The notes under the pieces are model-generated. The model did no database searches. It saw nothing but the letters and a program-made list of their open reading frames with translations, and was not told where the DNA came from. 64,000 nt of DNA from Croceibacterium soli (GTDB taxonomy: Bacteria; Pseudomonadota; Alphaproteobacteria; Sphingomonadales; Sphingomonadaceae): positions 124,001 through 188,000 of the forward strand of contig NZ_WTYK01000004.1 of NCBI RefSeq assembly GCF_009828065.1, read 5' to 3'. Position numbers and translations under genes: made by a program. Below are positions 1 through 10,772 of this stretch, one piece after another. Numbering within the stretch: the stretch's first letter is position 1; each line of letters begins with the position of its first letter.

Positions 1-166
1 TCCGCCCGAAGGCGACGTGCTGCGCCACGAGGAGACTTACGCCGTCGCGTCGTTCGGCCAGGCGATCGACTTCGATCCGCACGATCCCGCACTCCTCTGG
101 TCGATCGATCGGGACAGCCGCAGCGTCATCGCCAGCCGCATACCTGCAAGCGGGGTGCAGCGGTGA
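1..166 (+). CDS. C-terminal end of an unrecognised protein (cut by window edge)
   Basis: The frame is open from the left edge to a TGA at 164-166 and gives about 54 residues ending in SGVQR. Nothing in this tail identifies a family. The stop overlaps the GTG start of the next gene in the tetranucleotide GTGA, so the two genes are probably translationally coupled. Codon choice is GC-rich like the neighbours, which supports a real coding tail rather than a chance frame. Its function cannot be given from this fragment. Confidence 0.55.
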   Translation, partial: PPEGDVLRHEETYAVASFGQAIDFDPHDPALLWSIDRDSRSVIASRIPASGVQR

Positions 167-1224
167 AGGCGCTTCGCCGTCGGCCCCGGCTGCTTCTGCT
201 GGCGGGAGCCGGGCTGCTCCTCGGCGGTGCATCGATGAGCGGCGGAGGCGGGGTTCCGCCGGATCCGGCATCCTTCCCGGCCCCGCCGGCGGATCGGGGG
301 GATTTCTCGGTCCTGACCTACAACGTCAAAGGGCTGCCGTGGCCGGTGGCGCTGGGGCGCGGAGCGGCATTGCAGCGGATCGGCGACCGGCTGGCGCATA
401 TGCGCGCCGCGGGACAGCAGCCGAGCGTAGTCGTGCTGCAGGAAGCCTTCATCGGCGAAGCCAAGGCGATCGGCGAACGCGCCGGTTACCGCTACCGCGT
501 GTTCGGGCCGCGCGACAGCGTGGCTTCCGCGCACCCGGGCATAGAGCGCCGCTGGTACCTGGGGGAGACCCAGGGGAAGCAGCTCGACAGCGGGCTGCTG
601 ATCCTGTCCGACTTCCCGATCACGGACATGGCCAGCGCCGCCTTCCCGACGGACGCCTGCGCCGGGTTCGATTGCCTGGCGGCCAAGGGGGTCGTGCTCG
701 TCACGATCGAGGTGCCAGGGAAAGGCCCGGTTGCGGTCGCCACGACGCATTTCAACAGCCGCGGCGCCTCGCTCGCACCCGGGCCGGCGACGGCCCACGC
801 CTTCGCGGCGCAATCGCAGTTCCTCGCCGCGTTCCTCAAGCGTGAATGGCGCGCCGGCACGCCGCTGGTCCTGGCGGGGGACTTCAACGTAGGCCGGCGG
901 CCGTTCCGCATGGCGACCCTGCCGAAGGCGCTGGCGACCGTATCGGGCGAGCGTGCGCCGGCCGAGGGCCTGCGGGCGACGATGACCGCGGACAAGGCGG
1001 GGATCGGCCGCTCGCCCGACGCACTGTCGATCCGCGACAGCGCCCGCGACATGCAGTTCATCTTCGATGGCGAGGATCGGTCGCTGAAGCCGGTCGGCGC
1101 GGCGATCCCGTTCGGCACGGAAGCGGGCGGATCGGCGCTATCCGATCACATGGGCTTTATGATCCACTATCGGGTCGTGCCGCAGGGCAGCTCCGCGACC
1201 CGCGGCAAGCGCGACGCGGCGTAG
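163..1224 (+). CDS. Endonuclease/exonuclease/phosphatase-fold phosphodiesterase (sphingomyelinase-C-like)
   Basis: This 353-residue protein has a basic, hydrophobic N-terminus (residues 1-22) that looks like a signal peptide or anchor, so an exported location is likely. The EEP-superfamily motifs appear in order: LTYNVKG (Asn54), VVLQEAF (metal-ligand Glu94), AGDFNV, and SDHMG near the C-terminus (catalytic His). Members of this fold hydrolyse phosphodiesters in nucleic acids, sphingomyelin or inositol lipids. The closest motif feel is bacterial neutral sphingomyelinase or another secreted phosphodiesterase, but the substrate is not shown by the sequence. The start is GTG, chosen because it overlaps the upstream stop. 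Its 3' end overlaps the convergent flippase gene by 58 bp. Confidence 0.8.
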   Translation: MKALRRRPRLLLLAGAGLLLGGASMSGGGGVPPDPASFPAPPADRGDFSVLTYNVKGLPWPVALGRGAALQRIGDRLAHMRAAGQQPSVVVLQEAFIGEAKAIGERAGYRYRVFGPRDSVASAHPGIERRWYLGETQGKQLDSGLLILSDFPITDMASAAFPTDACAGFDCLAAKGVVLVTIEVPGKGPVAVATTHFNSRGASLAPGPATAHAFAAQSQFLAAFLKREWRAGTPLVLAGDFNVGRRPFRMATLPKALATVSGERAPAEGLRATMTADKAGIGRSPDALSIRDSARDMQFIFDGEDRSLKPVGAAIPFGTEAGGSALSDHMGFMIHYRVVPQGSSATRGKRDAA

Positions 1225-2423
1225 CCGAACCCCGCCACCGTCGCCGAACTCGCCAGCACCACGCAGGCGCCGACGCCCGGAAGCCCCCACGCCCCGATCG
1301 CCGCCGGTAACAGACCCATGGCCAGGGCCAACGGGCCGGCGCGCAGGCCGAAGGCCAGCTCGGCCCTGCCCTTGGAGACCAGCAGCGCCTCCCAACTCGA
1401 CCCGAGCAGCTCGACCGCTCCGGCCAGGGCCAGGAGGACGAGCGTGGTGTAGGCGAAGACGAACTCCGGACCGACGATCGCCGCGATGGCCCAGCGCCCG
1501 GCTAGGACCGCTGCTGCGACGGAGATCAGCCCTGCCCCAAACGCCAGCAGCGTCATTCTCCCGGCCAGCCCGTGGGCCGCGTGGCTCACCCTTACCAGTT
1601 CGGGGTAGAGCGCCCGCGCGGACGCCTCCCCGAGCTGGACCAGGGCATGGCCGAACTGCACCGCCACGCGGTAGCCGCCGGCCAGCGCCGCTCCGCCGAG
1701 CGCGCCGACCAGCAGCATCAGCACTTGCTTGCCCGTGACCGCCAGGCTGCGCGAGAAACCGGTTGCGAAAACGAACCGCCAGACCCGCTCCCGCTCGGCC
1801 GGGAGGCGCTTGAGGCTGATATCGGACATGCGGAAGGGGGCGAACTTGCGGGCGAGCAGCCAGTGCGCGGCGGCGCAGGCCAGTTCCGCGACTGCCCAGG
1901 CGGCGACGAAACCGGCAATGCCGAGGCCGGCGAAGGCAGCGATCGCCGCGCCGGCGGCGCGGGTCGCCGGAAGCGCGGCTTCCGCCAGCATCGCCAGGTC
2001 GTAGCGGTCGTGAAGGCGCAGCACGCCCGTCGGGGTGCTGCGGATCGCCAGCAGGTGAGCCATGCACAGCAGGAAGATGAGCGGCCGCAGCTCCGCCGGC
2101 AGGGGCAGCCAGTACGGCGCGGTCCAGGCGGCGGCGAGCGCCAGGACACTGCCGAAGGCGACACTCGCCAGGTCGAGCGCAAGCGCGAAACCGGTGGCGG
2201 TTGCCGCCCGGCCATCCTCGGCACCCCAGCGGACCACCGCCTGCCAGGTGTTGAAGCTGGCGAGCCCGGCGATGCCTTGCGCCAGGACGATCAGCAGGGC
2301 GAAGCGCCCGAAGCCTTCGAGCCCGAGCACGCGCGTGGCAAGCGCGAGATAGACCAGGCTGAAGGCGGCATTGACGCCCCGGCTGCCGAGCAGCCAGCCG
2401 ATATTGCGGAGGATACGTTTCAT
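1167..2423 (-). CDS. Polysaccharide flippase / lipopolysaccharide biosynthesis membrane protein (Wzx-like)
   Basis: The 418-residue product is strongly hydrophobic along its whole length with many apparent membrane segments. It opens with the typical exporter N-terminus (NIGWLLGSRGVNAAFSLVYLA, followed by a LALATRVLG segment) of the MATE/MVF-type polysaccharide flippases, which move lipid-linked oligosaccharides or other lipid carriers across the inner membrane. It is 16 bp downstream of the PLP-enzyme gene on the same strand and is probably co-transcribed with it. The C-terminal end runs 58 bp into the convergent phosphodiesterase gene. The exact cargo is unknown. The next best reading is a generic multidrug/oligosaccharide exporter. 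Confidence 0.75.
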   Translation of the reverse strand: MKRILRNIGWLLGSRGVNAAFSLVYLALATRVLGLEGFGRFALLIVLAQGIAGLASFNTWQAVVRWGAEDGRAATATGFALALDLASVAFGSVLALAAAWTAPYWLPLPAELRPLIFLLCMAHLLAIRSTPTGVLRLHDRYDLAMLAEAALPATRAAGAAIAAFAGLGIAGFVAAWAVAELACAAAHWLLARKFAPFRMSDISLKRLPAERERVWRFVFATGFSRSLAVTGKQVLMLLVGALGGAALAGGYRVAVQFGHALVQLGEASARALYPELVRVSHAAHGLAGRMTLLAFGAGLISVAAAVLAGRWAIAAIVGPEFVFAYTTLVLLALAGAVELLGSSWEALLVSKGRAELAFGLRAGPLALAMGLLPAAIGAWGLPGVGACVVLASSATVAGFGYAASRLPRVAELPCGTTR

Positions 2424-2439
2424 GCGGACGGCTGGGCGG

Positions 2440-3843
2440 TCAGGCGACGACTGGCCTCTGCGCCGCCTCTATCACTTCGCTGACCTGCAGCATGTCGCCT
2501 TGCAGCCGCGTCTCGAGCGTGCCGGGCGGCAGGCCCGCAAGTTCCGCGATCAGCGGCATCGAGAGCCCGATCCGCAAAGTGCCTGCCCATTCGCCGTCGG
2601 CGCGGTGGACGCATTTGACCGGCTGCCCCAGCCGCAGGCCGCGCGCGGCCAGCACGCGGTGCCAGCGCCGGGCCAGGGCGAGATCGGGCGAGGTCGGAAG
2701 CGGCGAGAGGTCGAGCGTGGCCAGTGTGGAGAGGTGCAGTTCCGGCCCTCCGAAGCTCGGCGCGACCAGCCGGGCGCCGAGCCGTTCGGCCAAGCCGTGC
2801 ACGGCAGCGCCGAAAGCCGCGATCACCCGCTCCCTGGCGTTGGGCGCGATCGCTGTGAAGCGTTCCAGCTCGAACAGTGCGGCCTCGATACGGAGCAGAA
2901 GGCCCGGGTTGACGGTGGCCGGCAGGTGCTCGCAGCCATGCCAGTGCGTGGGCCACTCGGCGCGCCGGAACACGGTCGCCAGCCCCGCGGGCAGGCGCTG
3001 CGCCGGCGCCAGCTCCGCCGGCACGAGAGCGAAGCCGGAGAACGGCGGTCCGCCGATGAACTTCGAACCGGTCAGCATGACGATGCAGCCGAGCGCGATC
3101 AGCCGGCGCAGGCGCGCGCCTTCGATGCGCACCTGGCAGGCGTCGACGACGAAAGTCGCGCGGGGCCCAAACGCGGAGACGAGTTCCTCGAGCTGCTTCA
3201 GATCCGGCAGCACCAGGCCGGTCTTGGATCCGTAGACGACGTGCACCAGGGGATGGCGGCCTGCTGCGATCTCCTCGCCGGCGATCCGCGCTATGCCTGC
3301 CGCCACGGCCCGGCTGGACAGGGGTATCCCTTGCTCGTCGCGGATCGGCAGGTCGCGCAGGGTGGTCTGCGCAAGACCTTCGATCGGCGTGCCGGCGGCA
3401 ACGCGCTTGCGAAGCGCGGTCTCGCCGGCGAAGTAGCGCCCTGCCGCCGAATGGACGCAGCCGCTGCCGACTTCGTCCTTACCCAGCAGGATGCCGGTGA
3501 CCGGACCCCTGGCACGCGCGCCGGCGAGCGCCAGCGCCACATATTCGAGATCGGTTCCGGAAGGAGCGAAGACGATGTCCGTATCGGCGCGAAGGTCCCA
3601 GGCCGCCCGCATCCGCGACCGCGCGTGGTCCAGTCGGTCGCGATAAGCGGCCTGGTCGAGCAGGAAGCCCGATGGCCAGGCCGCGACGATCCGTTCCAGA
3701 TGCTGGAACGCGGCCAGCGAAATGTCGTTGGCCGTGGACGAGGCATAACCCAGCGTGGACCGCGCGAACGGCGAAGCCCCGTACTGGTTGGTGTTCTCGC
3801 CCGGACGGACCCAGATCCGGCGGTCCCCGCCCGAAGTGAGCAT
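2440..3843 (-). CDS. Fold-type I PLP-dependent enzyme (aminotransferase class V-like)
   Basis: The product has 467 residues. A PLP-enzyme core is visible: FAPSGTDLE (about residues 92-100, phosphate/cofactor loop), VVYGSKTG, FVVDACQ with the ring-nitrogen Asp234, and LTGSKFIGG with Lys261 in the position of the Schiff-base lysine. The family includes aminotransferases, desulfurases, lyases and decarboxylases, and the sequence does not say which reaction this one performs. The N-terminus (PGENTNQYGAS) is not one I recognise from the standard families. The gene lies upstream of the flippase gene and is transcribed divergently from the ATP-grasp/nucleotidyltransferase pair, so it probably supplies an amino-containing building block for a surface product. 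That role is inference. Confidence 0.75.
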   Translation of the reverse strand: MLTSGGDRRIWVRPGENTNQYGASPFARSTLGYASSTANDISLAAFQHLERIVAAWPSGFLLDQAAYRDRLDHARSRMRAAWDLRADTDIVFAPSGTDLEYVALALAGARARGPVTGILLGKDEVGSGCVHSAAGRYFAGETALRKRVAAGTPIEGLAQTTLRDLPIRDEQGIPLSSRAVAAGIARIAGEEIAAGRHPLVHVVYGSKTGLVLPDLKQLEELVSAFGPRATFVVDACQVRIEGARLRRLIALGCIVMLTGSKFIGGPPFSGFALVPAELAPAQRLPAGLATVFRRAEWPTHWHGCEHLPATVNPGLLLRIEAALFELERFTAIAPNARERVIAAFGAAVHGLAERLGARLVAPSFGGPELHLSTLATLDLSPLPTSPDLALARRWHRVLAARGLRLGQPVKCVHRADGEWAGTLRIGLSMPLIAELAGLPPGTLETRLQGDMLQVSEVIEAAQRPVVA

Positions 3844-3971
3844 CTGCGAGATGAAATTCGATCCGTGAATGGTCCGTCTCCCGGTCCGATGCCATGGACC
3901 TAGACGGGTACGGCGTCTTTTCCGTGACAGGCTTCACAACGGCGTAACACAAGCGGGCGATTGCCCGGGCC
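3844..3971. promoter_or_regulatory. Divergent intergenic region between PLP-enzyme and ATP-grasp genes
   Basis: These 128 bp separate two divergently transcribed genes and must hold promoters for both. The stretch around 3920-3955 is somewhat richer in A/T than its flanks and contains a GTGACA element near 3932. I could not fix convincing -35/-10 pairs or an operator. The ATP-grasp gene has no strong Shine-Dalgarno sequence. Confidence 0.35.
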
Positions 3972-5012
3972 ATGCACAGCGCCCAATTCGTGGCCCCTGC
4001 CCTCGCCCGCCTTCCTTATGAGGCGCGCGAACGTCTGCGGGTCCTGTTCATCGCCAAGCACGTCTTCTGGCAAGGCGGCCTGCACCACGAGGACGGCAAC
4101 CACGCCGTCTATCACCGTGAGATGCGCGAGGTGCTTTCCCGTCTCGGGATAAAGCTCATGCTCGCCGACAGTTACGAAGCGCTGTTCGCCGACCCCGGGT
4201 GCGATTTCATCTTCCCGCTGCTCAACCGCGGGGGGTTTCTCAATTCGGAGATGCTGCTGCCACTTCTGGCGACGCGCCTCGGCATTCCGTTCTTGGGCGC
4301 CAGCCCGATCCTGCGCGGCCTTTCCGACGACAAGCACCTGACCAAGCTGGAAGCGCAGGCCCGCGGGGTGCCGACGGCGCCGTGGACCGTGTACCGCCGC
4401 GGAGCGGCGCCGGACCCGAATGCCTGCCCGCGCGCCGAGCGCCTGGTCATCAAGCCGAACGCCTCCTCCGCAAGCTGGGGCGTGCGCGAAGCCGGGGATT
4501 GGGCGGGGACCCTGCGCGCGGTCGACGAGATCCACGCAGAAGGCCACGACGCGATCGTAGAGCCGTTCCTCAACGGCAGCGATGTCGAGGTTCCGGTGAT
4601 CACTTGCGAAGGCGAGCCGGCAATCATGCCGCTCATGCTGTTCGAACAGGCTGACCCCGGCCATCTGCGCACCTATCAGGAGAAGCGCGATCTGGTGGAG
4701 CGGGCAGACCAGTACCGTCTCGTCCCGTTCGCGGACGGCGAACAGACGGGCCTGATCGCCGATTACACCCGGCGGATGGCGCAGGTGTTCTTCCCGTTCG
4801 ATTACGGCCGCTTCGAGTTCCGCCTCGACCCCCGGACCGGCGCGATCCACTTCCTCGAGGTGAACCTCAACTGCAATCTCTGGTCGCAGAAGGTCTTCGG
4901 CAAATCGGCCGAACTGCTCGGCTGGAGCCACGCCGACCTGATCGAGACGATCCTCTGCGGCAGCCTGGCACGGCAAGGCCTGCTCGCCAGCCGCCAAAGC
5001 ATCGCCGCGTGA
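3972..5012 (+). CDS. ATP-grasp ligase, D-alanine-D-alanine ligase-like
   Basis: This 346-residue protein has an ATP-grasp layout: an N-terminal substrate domain, SDDKHLTK (about 118-125) opening the central domain, LVIKPNASSASWG with ATP-binding Lys161, and FEFRLDPRTGAIHFLEVNLN with metal-binding Glu296, Asn298 and Asn300. The fold joins a carboxylate to an amine or other nucleophile via an acyl phosphate. It is not the cell's peptidoglycan Ddl, because a normal ddl sits in the dcw cluster, and the dipeptide-binding signature is altered (CNLWSQ after the metal site). Its TGA overlaps the GTG of the next gene, so it is coupled to a nucleotidyltransferase. Together they suggest an amino-acid-decorated, nucleotide-activated intermediate, which is inference. 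Confidence 0.78.
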   Translation: MHSAQFVAPALARLPYEARERLRVLFIAKHVFWQGGLHHEDGNHAVYHREMREVLSRLGIKLMLADSYEALFADPGCDFIFPLLNRGGFLNSEMLLPLLATRLGIPFLGASPILRGLSDDKHLTKLEAQARGVPTAPWTVYRRGAAPDPNACPRAERLVIKPNASSASWGVREAGDWAGTLRAVDEIHAEGHDAIVEPFLNGSDVEVPVITCEGEPAIMPLMLFEQADPGHLRTYQEKRDLVERADQYRLVPFADGEQTGLIADYTRRMAQVFFPFDYGRFEFRLDPRTGAIHFLEVNLNCNLWSQKVFGKSAELLGWSHADLIETILCGSLARQGLLASRQSIAA

Positions 5013-5896
5013 CCAGGTCCTTGCATGTCGTCGTCCTGGCAGCGCAGCGCCGGGGAGTGGCCAATCCGCTGGCGGAACGTTTCGGGGTCTCGCACAAGTG
5101 CCTGATCCCGCTGAAGGGCCAGCCGCTGATCGCCCATGTGCTGGGCACTCTTCGCTCGCATCCGCGCGTGGCCAGCATCGCCATTTCGGTGGAGCCGGAG
5201 GCGTTCGCGGCGATTGACGATGTCGTGCGGTTGCTGCCCCCCGGCCTGCCCATCGAGTGTGTCCCCGCGGCCGACAATCTGGCCGACAGCGTCATCGCCG
5301 CTGCTGGAGATCACGGCGGGCCGCTGGTAATCACGACCGCCGATCACGCGCTGCTCGACGGCCGCTCGCTCGACGCGCTCGCAGTGGCCCTGCAGAGCCA
5401 TGCGGCGGCGATCGCCATGTGCCCTCGGGAGGCGGTGCTTGCTGCCCATCCGCAAGGCCAGCGGCGCTTCTACGAGTTCCGCGACGGCGGCTACTCCAAC
5501 TGCAATCTCTACGGCCTGGCCGGGCGAGGCGCGCTCGAGGCGGCGGAGATCTTCCGTGGCGGCGGCCAATTCGCGAAGAACGCCGCGCGGATCGTTTCCG
5601 CGTTCGGCATCGTCAACCTTCTCCTCCTGCGCTTCCGGATCGTCTCCCTCAGCGGCGGCATCGCGCTCATCTCGCGCCGAATGGGTCTGTCGATCGCCCC
5701 GGTGGTGCTCGAAGACGGCAGCCAGGCGATCGACGTCGATAACGACCGCACTTATGCGATTGTCGAAGAGCTTCTCGACGCTCCGGGACGAGAGGCGTTG
5801 CACGCCGAGAAGCAGTCCCGGGCGGTCGCGGCCGGTACCAATCGCCGGCGCCGCATCAAACAGGAATTGAAAGTCTCTACAGAGTCTTACGTTTAA
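5009..5896 (+). CDS. MobA/CMP-transferase-like nucleotidyltransferase
   Basis: The 295-residue product has a nucleotidyltransferase (GT-A-like Rossmann) fold. LAAQRRG at residues 10-16 is the nucleotide-binding loop, HKCLIPLKGQPLIAHV carries Lys30, VITTADHALLD carries the likely metal Asp112, and IDVDNDRTY near residue 250 is the second acidic motif. Enzymes of this type activate a phosphorylated sugar or alcohol with NTP. The GTG start overlaps the ATP-grasp stop (GTGA). The C-terminal 30 residues are basic and poorly conserved-looking. A Moco guanylyltransferase role is unlikely given the envelope-type neighbours. The actual substrate is unknown. Confidence 0.75.
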   Translation: MTRSLHVVVLAAQRRGVANPLAERFGVSHKCLIPLKGQPLIAHVLGTLRSHPRVASIAISVEPEAFAAIDDVVRLLPPGLPIECVPAADNLADSVIAAAGDHGGPLVITTADHALLDGRSLDALAVALQSHAAAIAMCPREAVLAAHPQGQRRFYEFRDGGYSNCNLYGLAGRGALEAAEIFRGGGQFAKNAARIVSAFGIVNLLLLRFRIVSLSGGIALISRRMGLSIAPVVLEDGSQAIDVDNDRTYAIVEELLDAPGREALHAEKQSRAVAAGTNRRRRIKQELKVSTESYV

Positions 5897-5952
5897 CAGA
5901 AGCGCGGCAAATCCAAGTCGCGGATGTAAATCGAAGTACTCGGTAAAGTTCG

Positions 5953-5977
5953 GGAACTTGTGGGATGCCGCTCTGTT
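5953..5977 (+). promoter_or_regulatory. EcfG-type general stress promoter
   Basis: GGAAC at 5953-5957 is followed after 16 bp by TGTT at 5974-5977. This matches the alphaproteobacterial EcfG consensus (GGAAC, 16-17 bp, then cGTT). It lies 25 bp upstream of the hemerythrin start codon, and a strong Shine-Dalgarno AGGAGGA sits at 5987-5993. The downstream pair (hemerythrin and catalase) is typical of the general stress regulon, which strengthens the call. Confidence 0.7.
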
Positions 5978-6002
5978 CTAGGCGGCAGGAGGATCATCCC
6001 CA

Positions 6003-6581
6003 ATGTCCCGATCTGCTAAAGCGCCGCCGAAGGGCTCTTCCTCGGCTAAGAAAGCCGCTGCCAAGCCGAACAAATCGAGCAAGGAAGGCAAAGTCGCGCC
6101 GCGCGCCGATCCTGCCGCCGACGCGATCGCCATCCTCGAAGCCGACCACCGGGAAGTCGAACGGCTGTTCGACAAGTTCGAGGCGGCCGAAGGCGACGCC
6201 AACAAGCGCGATCTGGCGAACGCCATCTGCGTCGCCCTGAAAGTCCATGCCCGGCTGGAGGAAGAGCTCTTCTATCCGGCCGCCTACGCAGTGCTGGGCG
6301 ACAAGAGCCTGATCGAGGAAGCCCAGGTCGAGCACGCCAGCGCCAAGGATCTCATCGCGCAGATCGAAACCGGCGCGCCGGGCGAGGCGTTCTACGACGC
6401 GCGGGTGAAAGTCCTCGCCGAATACGTCGATCACCATGTGACCGAGGAAGAGGAAGAGATCTTCCCGCAGTGCCGCCGCAGCAAGATGGACCTCGACGCG
6501 CTCGGCGCAATCATGGCCTTGCGCAAGCAGGAGCTGATGGCGGGCTTCCTGGTCTCCAATCCCATCCTCGCACTTTCCTGA
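6003..6581 (+). CDS. Hemerythrin HHE cation-binding domain protein
   Basis: The 192-residue protein starts with a Lys/Ser/Ala-rich basic tail (about 1-40), followed by a four-helix HHE domain. Metal-ligand histidines and acidic residues are visible in [35 protein letters not shown] and [15 protein letters not shown]. Such proteins bind a di-iron centre and act in O2, NO or peroxide sensing or iron handling in the cytoplasm. The start ATG is fixed by an AGGAGGA Shine-Dalgarno 9 bp upstream. It is followed 25 bp later by a catalase gene and both probably belong to the EcfG general stress response. The Lys-rich N-terminus is not part of the family core. Confidence 0.88.
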   Translation: MSRSAKAPPKGSSSAKKAAAKPNKSSKEGKVAPRADPAADAIAILEADHREVERLFDKFEAAEGDANKRDLANAICVALKVHARLEEELFYPAAYAVLGDKSLIEEAQVEHASAKDLIAQIETGAPGEAFYDARVKVLAEYVDHHVTEEEEEIFPQCRRSKMDLDALGAIMALRKQELMAGFLVSNPILALS

Positions 6582-6606
6582 CCTCGAACACGATCGGAGG
6601 CCTGCC

Positions 6607-8787
<2,181 letters not shown>

Positions 8788-8793
8788 TCCGGA

Positions 8794-8813
8794 CCGACCC
8801 GCGTAGCGGTCGG
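8794..8813. terminator. Short hairpin between convergent katE and ugd
   Basis: CCGACC at 8794-8799 pairs with GGTCGG at 8808-8813 around an 8-nt loop. It lies in the 28 bp that separate the convergent catalase and UDP-glucose dehydrogenase genes. No T-tract follows on either strand, so factor-independent termination here is only possible, not shown. Confidence 0.3.
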
Positions 8814-8815
8814 CA

Positions 8816-10117
8816 TCACCTGCCGACCGCCACGTACCGGAAGCCGTGGCGCTCCACTTCCTCGCGGTTGTAGAGGTTGCGCAGGTCGACCAGCAGGCTC
8901 TCTGCCAACAGGCCTTTCATGCGGTCGAAGTCGAGCGCGCGGAAGGTGTCCCACTCGGTCACGATGACGGCCGCGTGAGCACCCTGCAGCGCCTCGTAGG
9001 CGTCGCCGCAGTAAGTCACGTCGTCGAGCAGCTTGGCCGCCTGCTCCATCCCTTCGGGATCGTAGGCACGCACCGTCGCCCCGGCATCCTGCAGCGCCTG
9101 GACGATGGCCAGCGCCGGCGAATCGCGCATGTCGTCAGTATTGGCCTTGAACGTCAGGCCGAGCAGGCCGACCGTCTTGCCGTGCGCGTCGCCGCCGATC
9201 GCCTGCACCACCTTGCGGCCCATCGCCCGCTTGCGGTTGTCGTTGGCCAGCACCACGGCCTCGACGATCCGTAGCGGCGCCTCGTAGTCGTGGCTGGTCT
9301 TGAGCAGGGCCAGCGTGTCCTTGGGGAAACACGAGCCGCCATAGCCCGGCCCCGCCATCAGGAACTTGGGACCGATGCGGTCGTCCAGGCCGATGCCCTT
9401 GGCCACGTCCTGCACGTCCGCCCCGACCCGCTCGCACAGATCGGCGATCTCGTTGATGAAGCTGATCTTGGTCGCCAGGAACGCGTTGCCGGCATACTTG
9501 GTCAGCTCGGCCGCCCGGCGGGCCATGACCAGCAGCGGACTCTCGTTGCGGATGAGCGGGCGGTAGACTTCTTGCAGCACGGTGCGCGCGTGATCGTCGG
9601 TCACCCCGATCACTATTCGGTCGGGTCGCTTGAAATCCTCGATCGCGGCGCCTTCGCGCAGGAACTCCGGGTTGGAGGCGACGGAGAACTCCAGGTCCGG
9701 CCGCGCCTCGCGGATGATCCGCTCGACCTCGTCGCCGGTGCCGACCGGAACGGTCGACTTGGTCACCACCACGGCGCCGGGGCGCAAGTGCTCGGCCATC
9801 TCCTTGGCCGCGGCATGGACATAGGACAAGTCGGCGTGCCCGTCGCCGCGGCGCGATGGCGTGCCGACGGCGATGAACACGGCATCCGCGTTCGGCACCG
9901 CTTCCGTCAGGTCAAGCGTGAAGCGCAGCCGCCGCGCCGCGACGTTCCTGGCCACCAGATCCTCAAGCCCCGGCTCGAAGATCGGGATCGTCCCGCCGAG
10001 CAGCGCGTCGACTTTGCCCGCGTCCTTGTCGACGCAAGTCACCTCGTGCCCGAAATCCGCGAAGCAGGCGCCCGACACGAGCCCGACGTACCCGGTGCCG
10101 ATCATCACAATGCGCAT
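8816..10117 (-). CDS. ugd: UDP-glucose 6-dehydrogenase
   Basis: The 433-residue enzyme oxidises UDP-glucose to UDP-glucuronate with two NAD+ turns, feeding capsule, exopolysaccharide or glycosphingolipid synthesis. The Rossmann motif MIGTGYVGLVSGACFAD opens the protein. The thioester-forming cysteine is Cys263 in GGSCFPKDTLAL, and the central helix carries the ELTKYAGNAFLATKISFINE signature split across residues 204-223. The C-terminal UDP-binding domain (LTFKANTDDMRDSPAL) is complete. The gene stands alone on the minus strand between katE and queF. Confidence 0.95.
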   Translation of the reverse strand: MRIVMIGTGYVGLVSGACFADFGHEVTCVDKDAGKVDALLGGTIPIFEPGLEDLVARNVAARRLRFTLDLTEAVPNADAVFIAVGTPSRRGDGHADLSYVHAAAKEMAEHLRPGAVVVTKSTVPVGTGDEVERIIREARPDLEFSVASNPEFLREGAAIEDFKRPDRIVIGVTDDHARTVLQEVYRPLIRNESPLLVMARRAAELTKYAGNAFLATKISFINEIADLCERVGADVQDVAKGIGLDDRIGPKFLMAGPGYGGSCFPKDTLALLKTSHDYEAPLRIVEAVVLANDNRKRAMGRKVVQAIGGDAHGKTVGLLGLTFKANTDDMRDSPALAIVQALQDAGATVRAYDPEGMEQAAKLLDDVTYCGDAYEALQGAHAAVIVTEWDTFRALDFDRMKGLLAESLLVDLRNLYNREEVERHGFRYVAVGR

Positions 10118-10195
10118 CGCGTTCCCCTGCTGATTGGAAGGATCATCTTCGACGTTGGCGGTTGCGCCTAGTCCACCGGCAACCGCGAAAGCAAG

Positions 10196-10663
10196 TCAGC
10201 CGCGCCCGCGATAGGACGCAACGCCTTGATCCGGCACCCAAAGCCCTTCCGGCGCGGGGCCGGTCTGCCAGAACACGTCGATCGGAATGCCGCCGCGCGG
10301 ATACCAGTACCCGCCGATCCGCAGCCAGCGCGGCTGCATTTCGTCCGCCAGCCGCTGGCCGATGCCGACGGTGACGTCCTCGTGGAAGCCGCAGTGGTTG
10401 CGGAACGAGGCGAGGAACAGCTTGAGGCTCTTGCTCTCGACGATCGTATCGCCCGGAGCGTAGTCGATCACCAGGTGGGCGAAATCGGGCTGGCCGGTTA
10501 CCGGACAGAGCGAGGTGAACTCGGGCGCAGCGAAGCGCACGCAGTAGAGCGCACCGGCGCGCGGGTTCGGCACGTAGTCCAGCAGCGCCGCTTCCGGCGA
10601 AGCGGGCAGAGCGCTCTGCCGGCCGAGATGGCGCGGCGCGCCGGGGGAATCCGGGTCTGACAT
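10196..10663 (-). CDS. queF: NADPH-dependent 7-cyano-7-deazaguanine reductase
   Basis: QueF reduces preQ0 to preQ1 in queuosine biosynthesis. From the ATG at 10663 the product is 155 residues, the size of the single-domain QueF class. The nucleophilic Cys53 lies in [14 protein letters not shown] and the NADPH/structural motif [21 protein letters not shown] follows near residue 80. A longer frame reaches a TTG at 10699, but the added 12 residues ([12 protein letters not shown]) do not look like family sequence, so the internal ATG is preferred. No other queuosine gene is visible nearby. The 78 bp between this gene and ugd hold no clear signal. Confidence 0.92.
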   Translation of the reverse strand: MSDPDSPGAPRHLGRQSALPASPEAALLDYVPNPRAGALYCVRFAAPEFTSLCPVTGQPDFAHLVIDYAPGDTIVESKSLKLFLASFRNHCGFHEDVTVGIGQRLADEMQPRWLRIGGYWYPRGGIPIDVFWQTGPAPEGLWVPDQGVASYRGRG

Positions 10664-10772
10664 GCCGCGCCTGATGGCGGGTCCTACGCCGCGGCACAAG
10701 GGTGTCCGTTGACGCGGCGAATTCAGGGGCTATTCACCCCCCTCCCCGTCTTGCGCGGGACCAGGCCCTTAC

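Noticed and set aside
3972-5012. ATP-grasp gene as a second peptidoglycan ddl
   Set aside because: The dcw ddl is intact, and this protein lacks the typical D-Ala-D-Ala ligase omega-loop and NTxPGxT signatures and sits with a nucleotidyltransferase.
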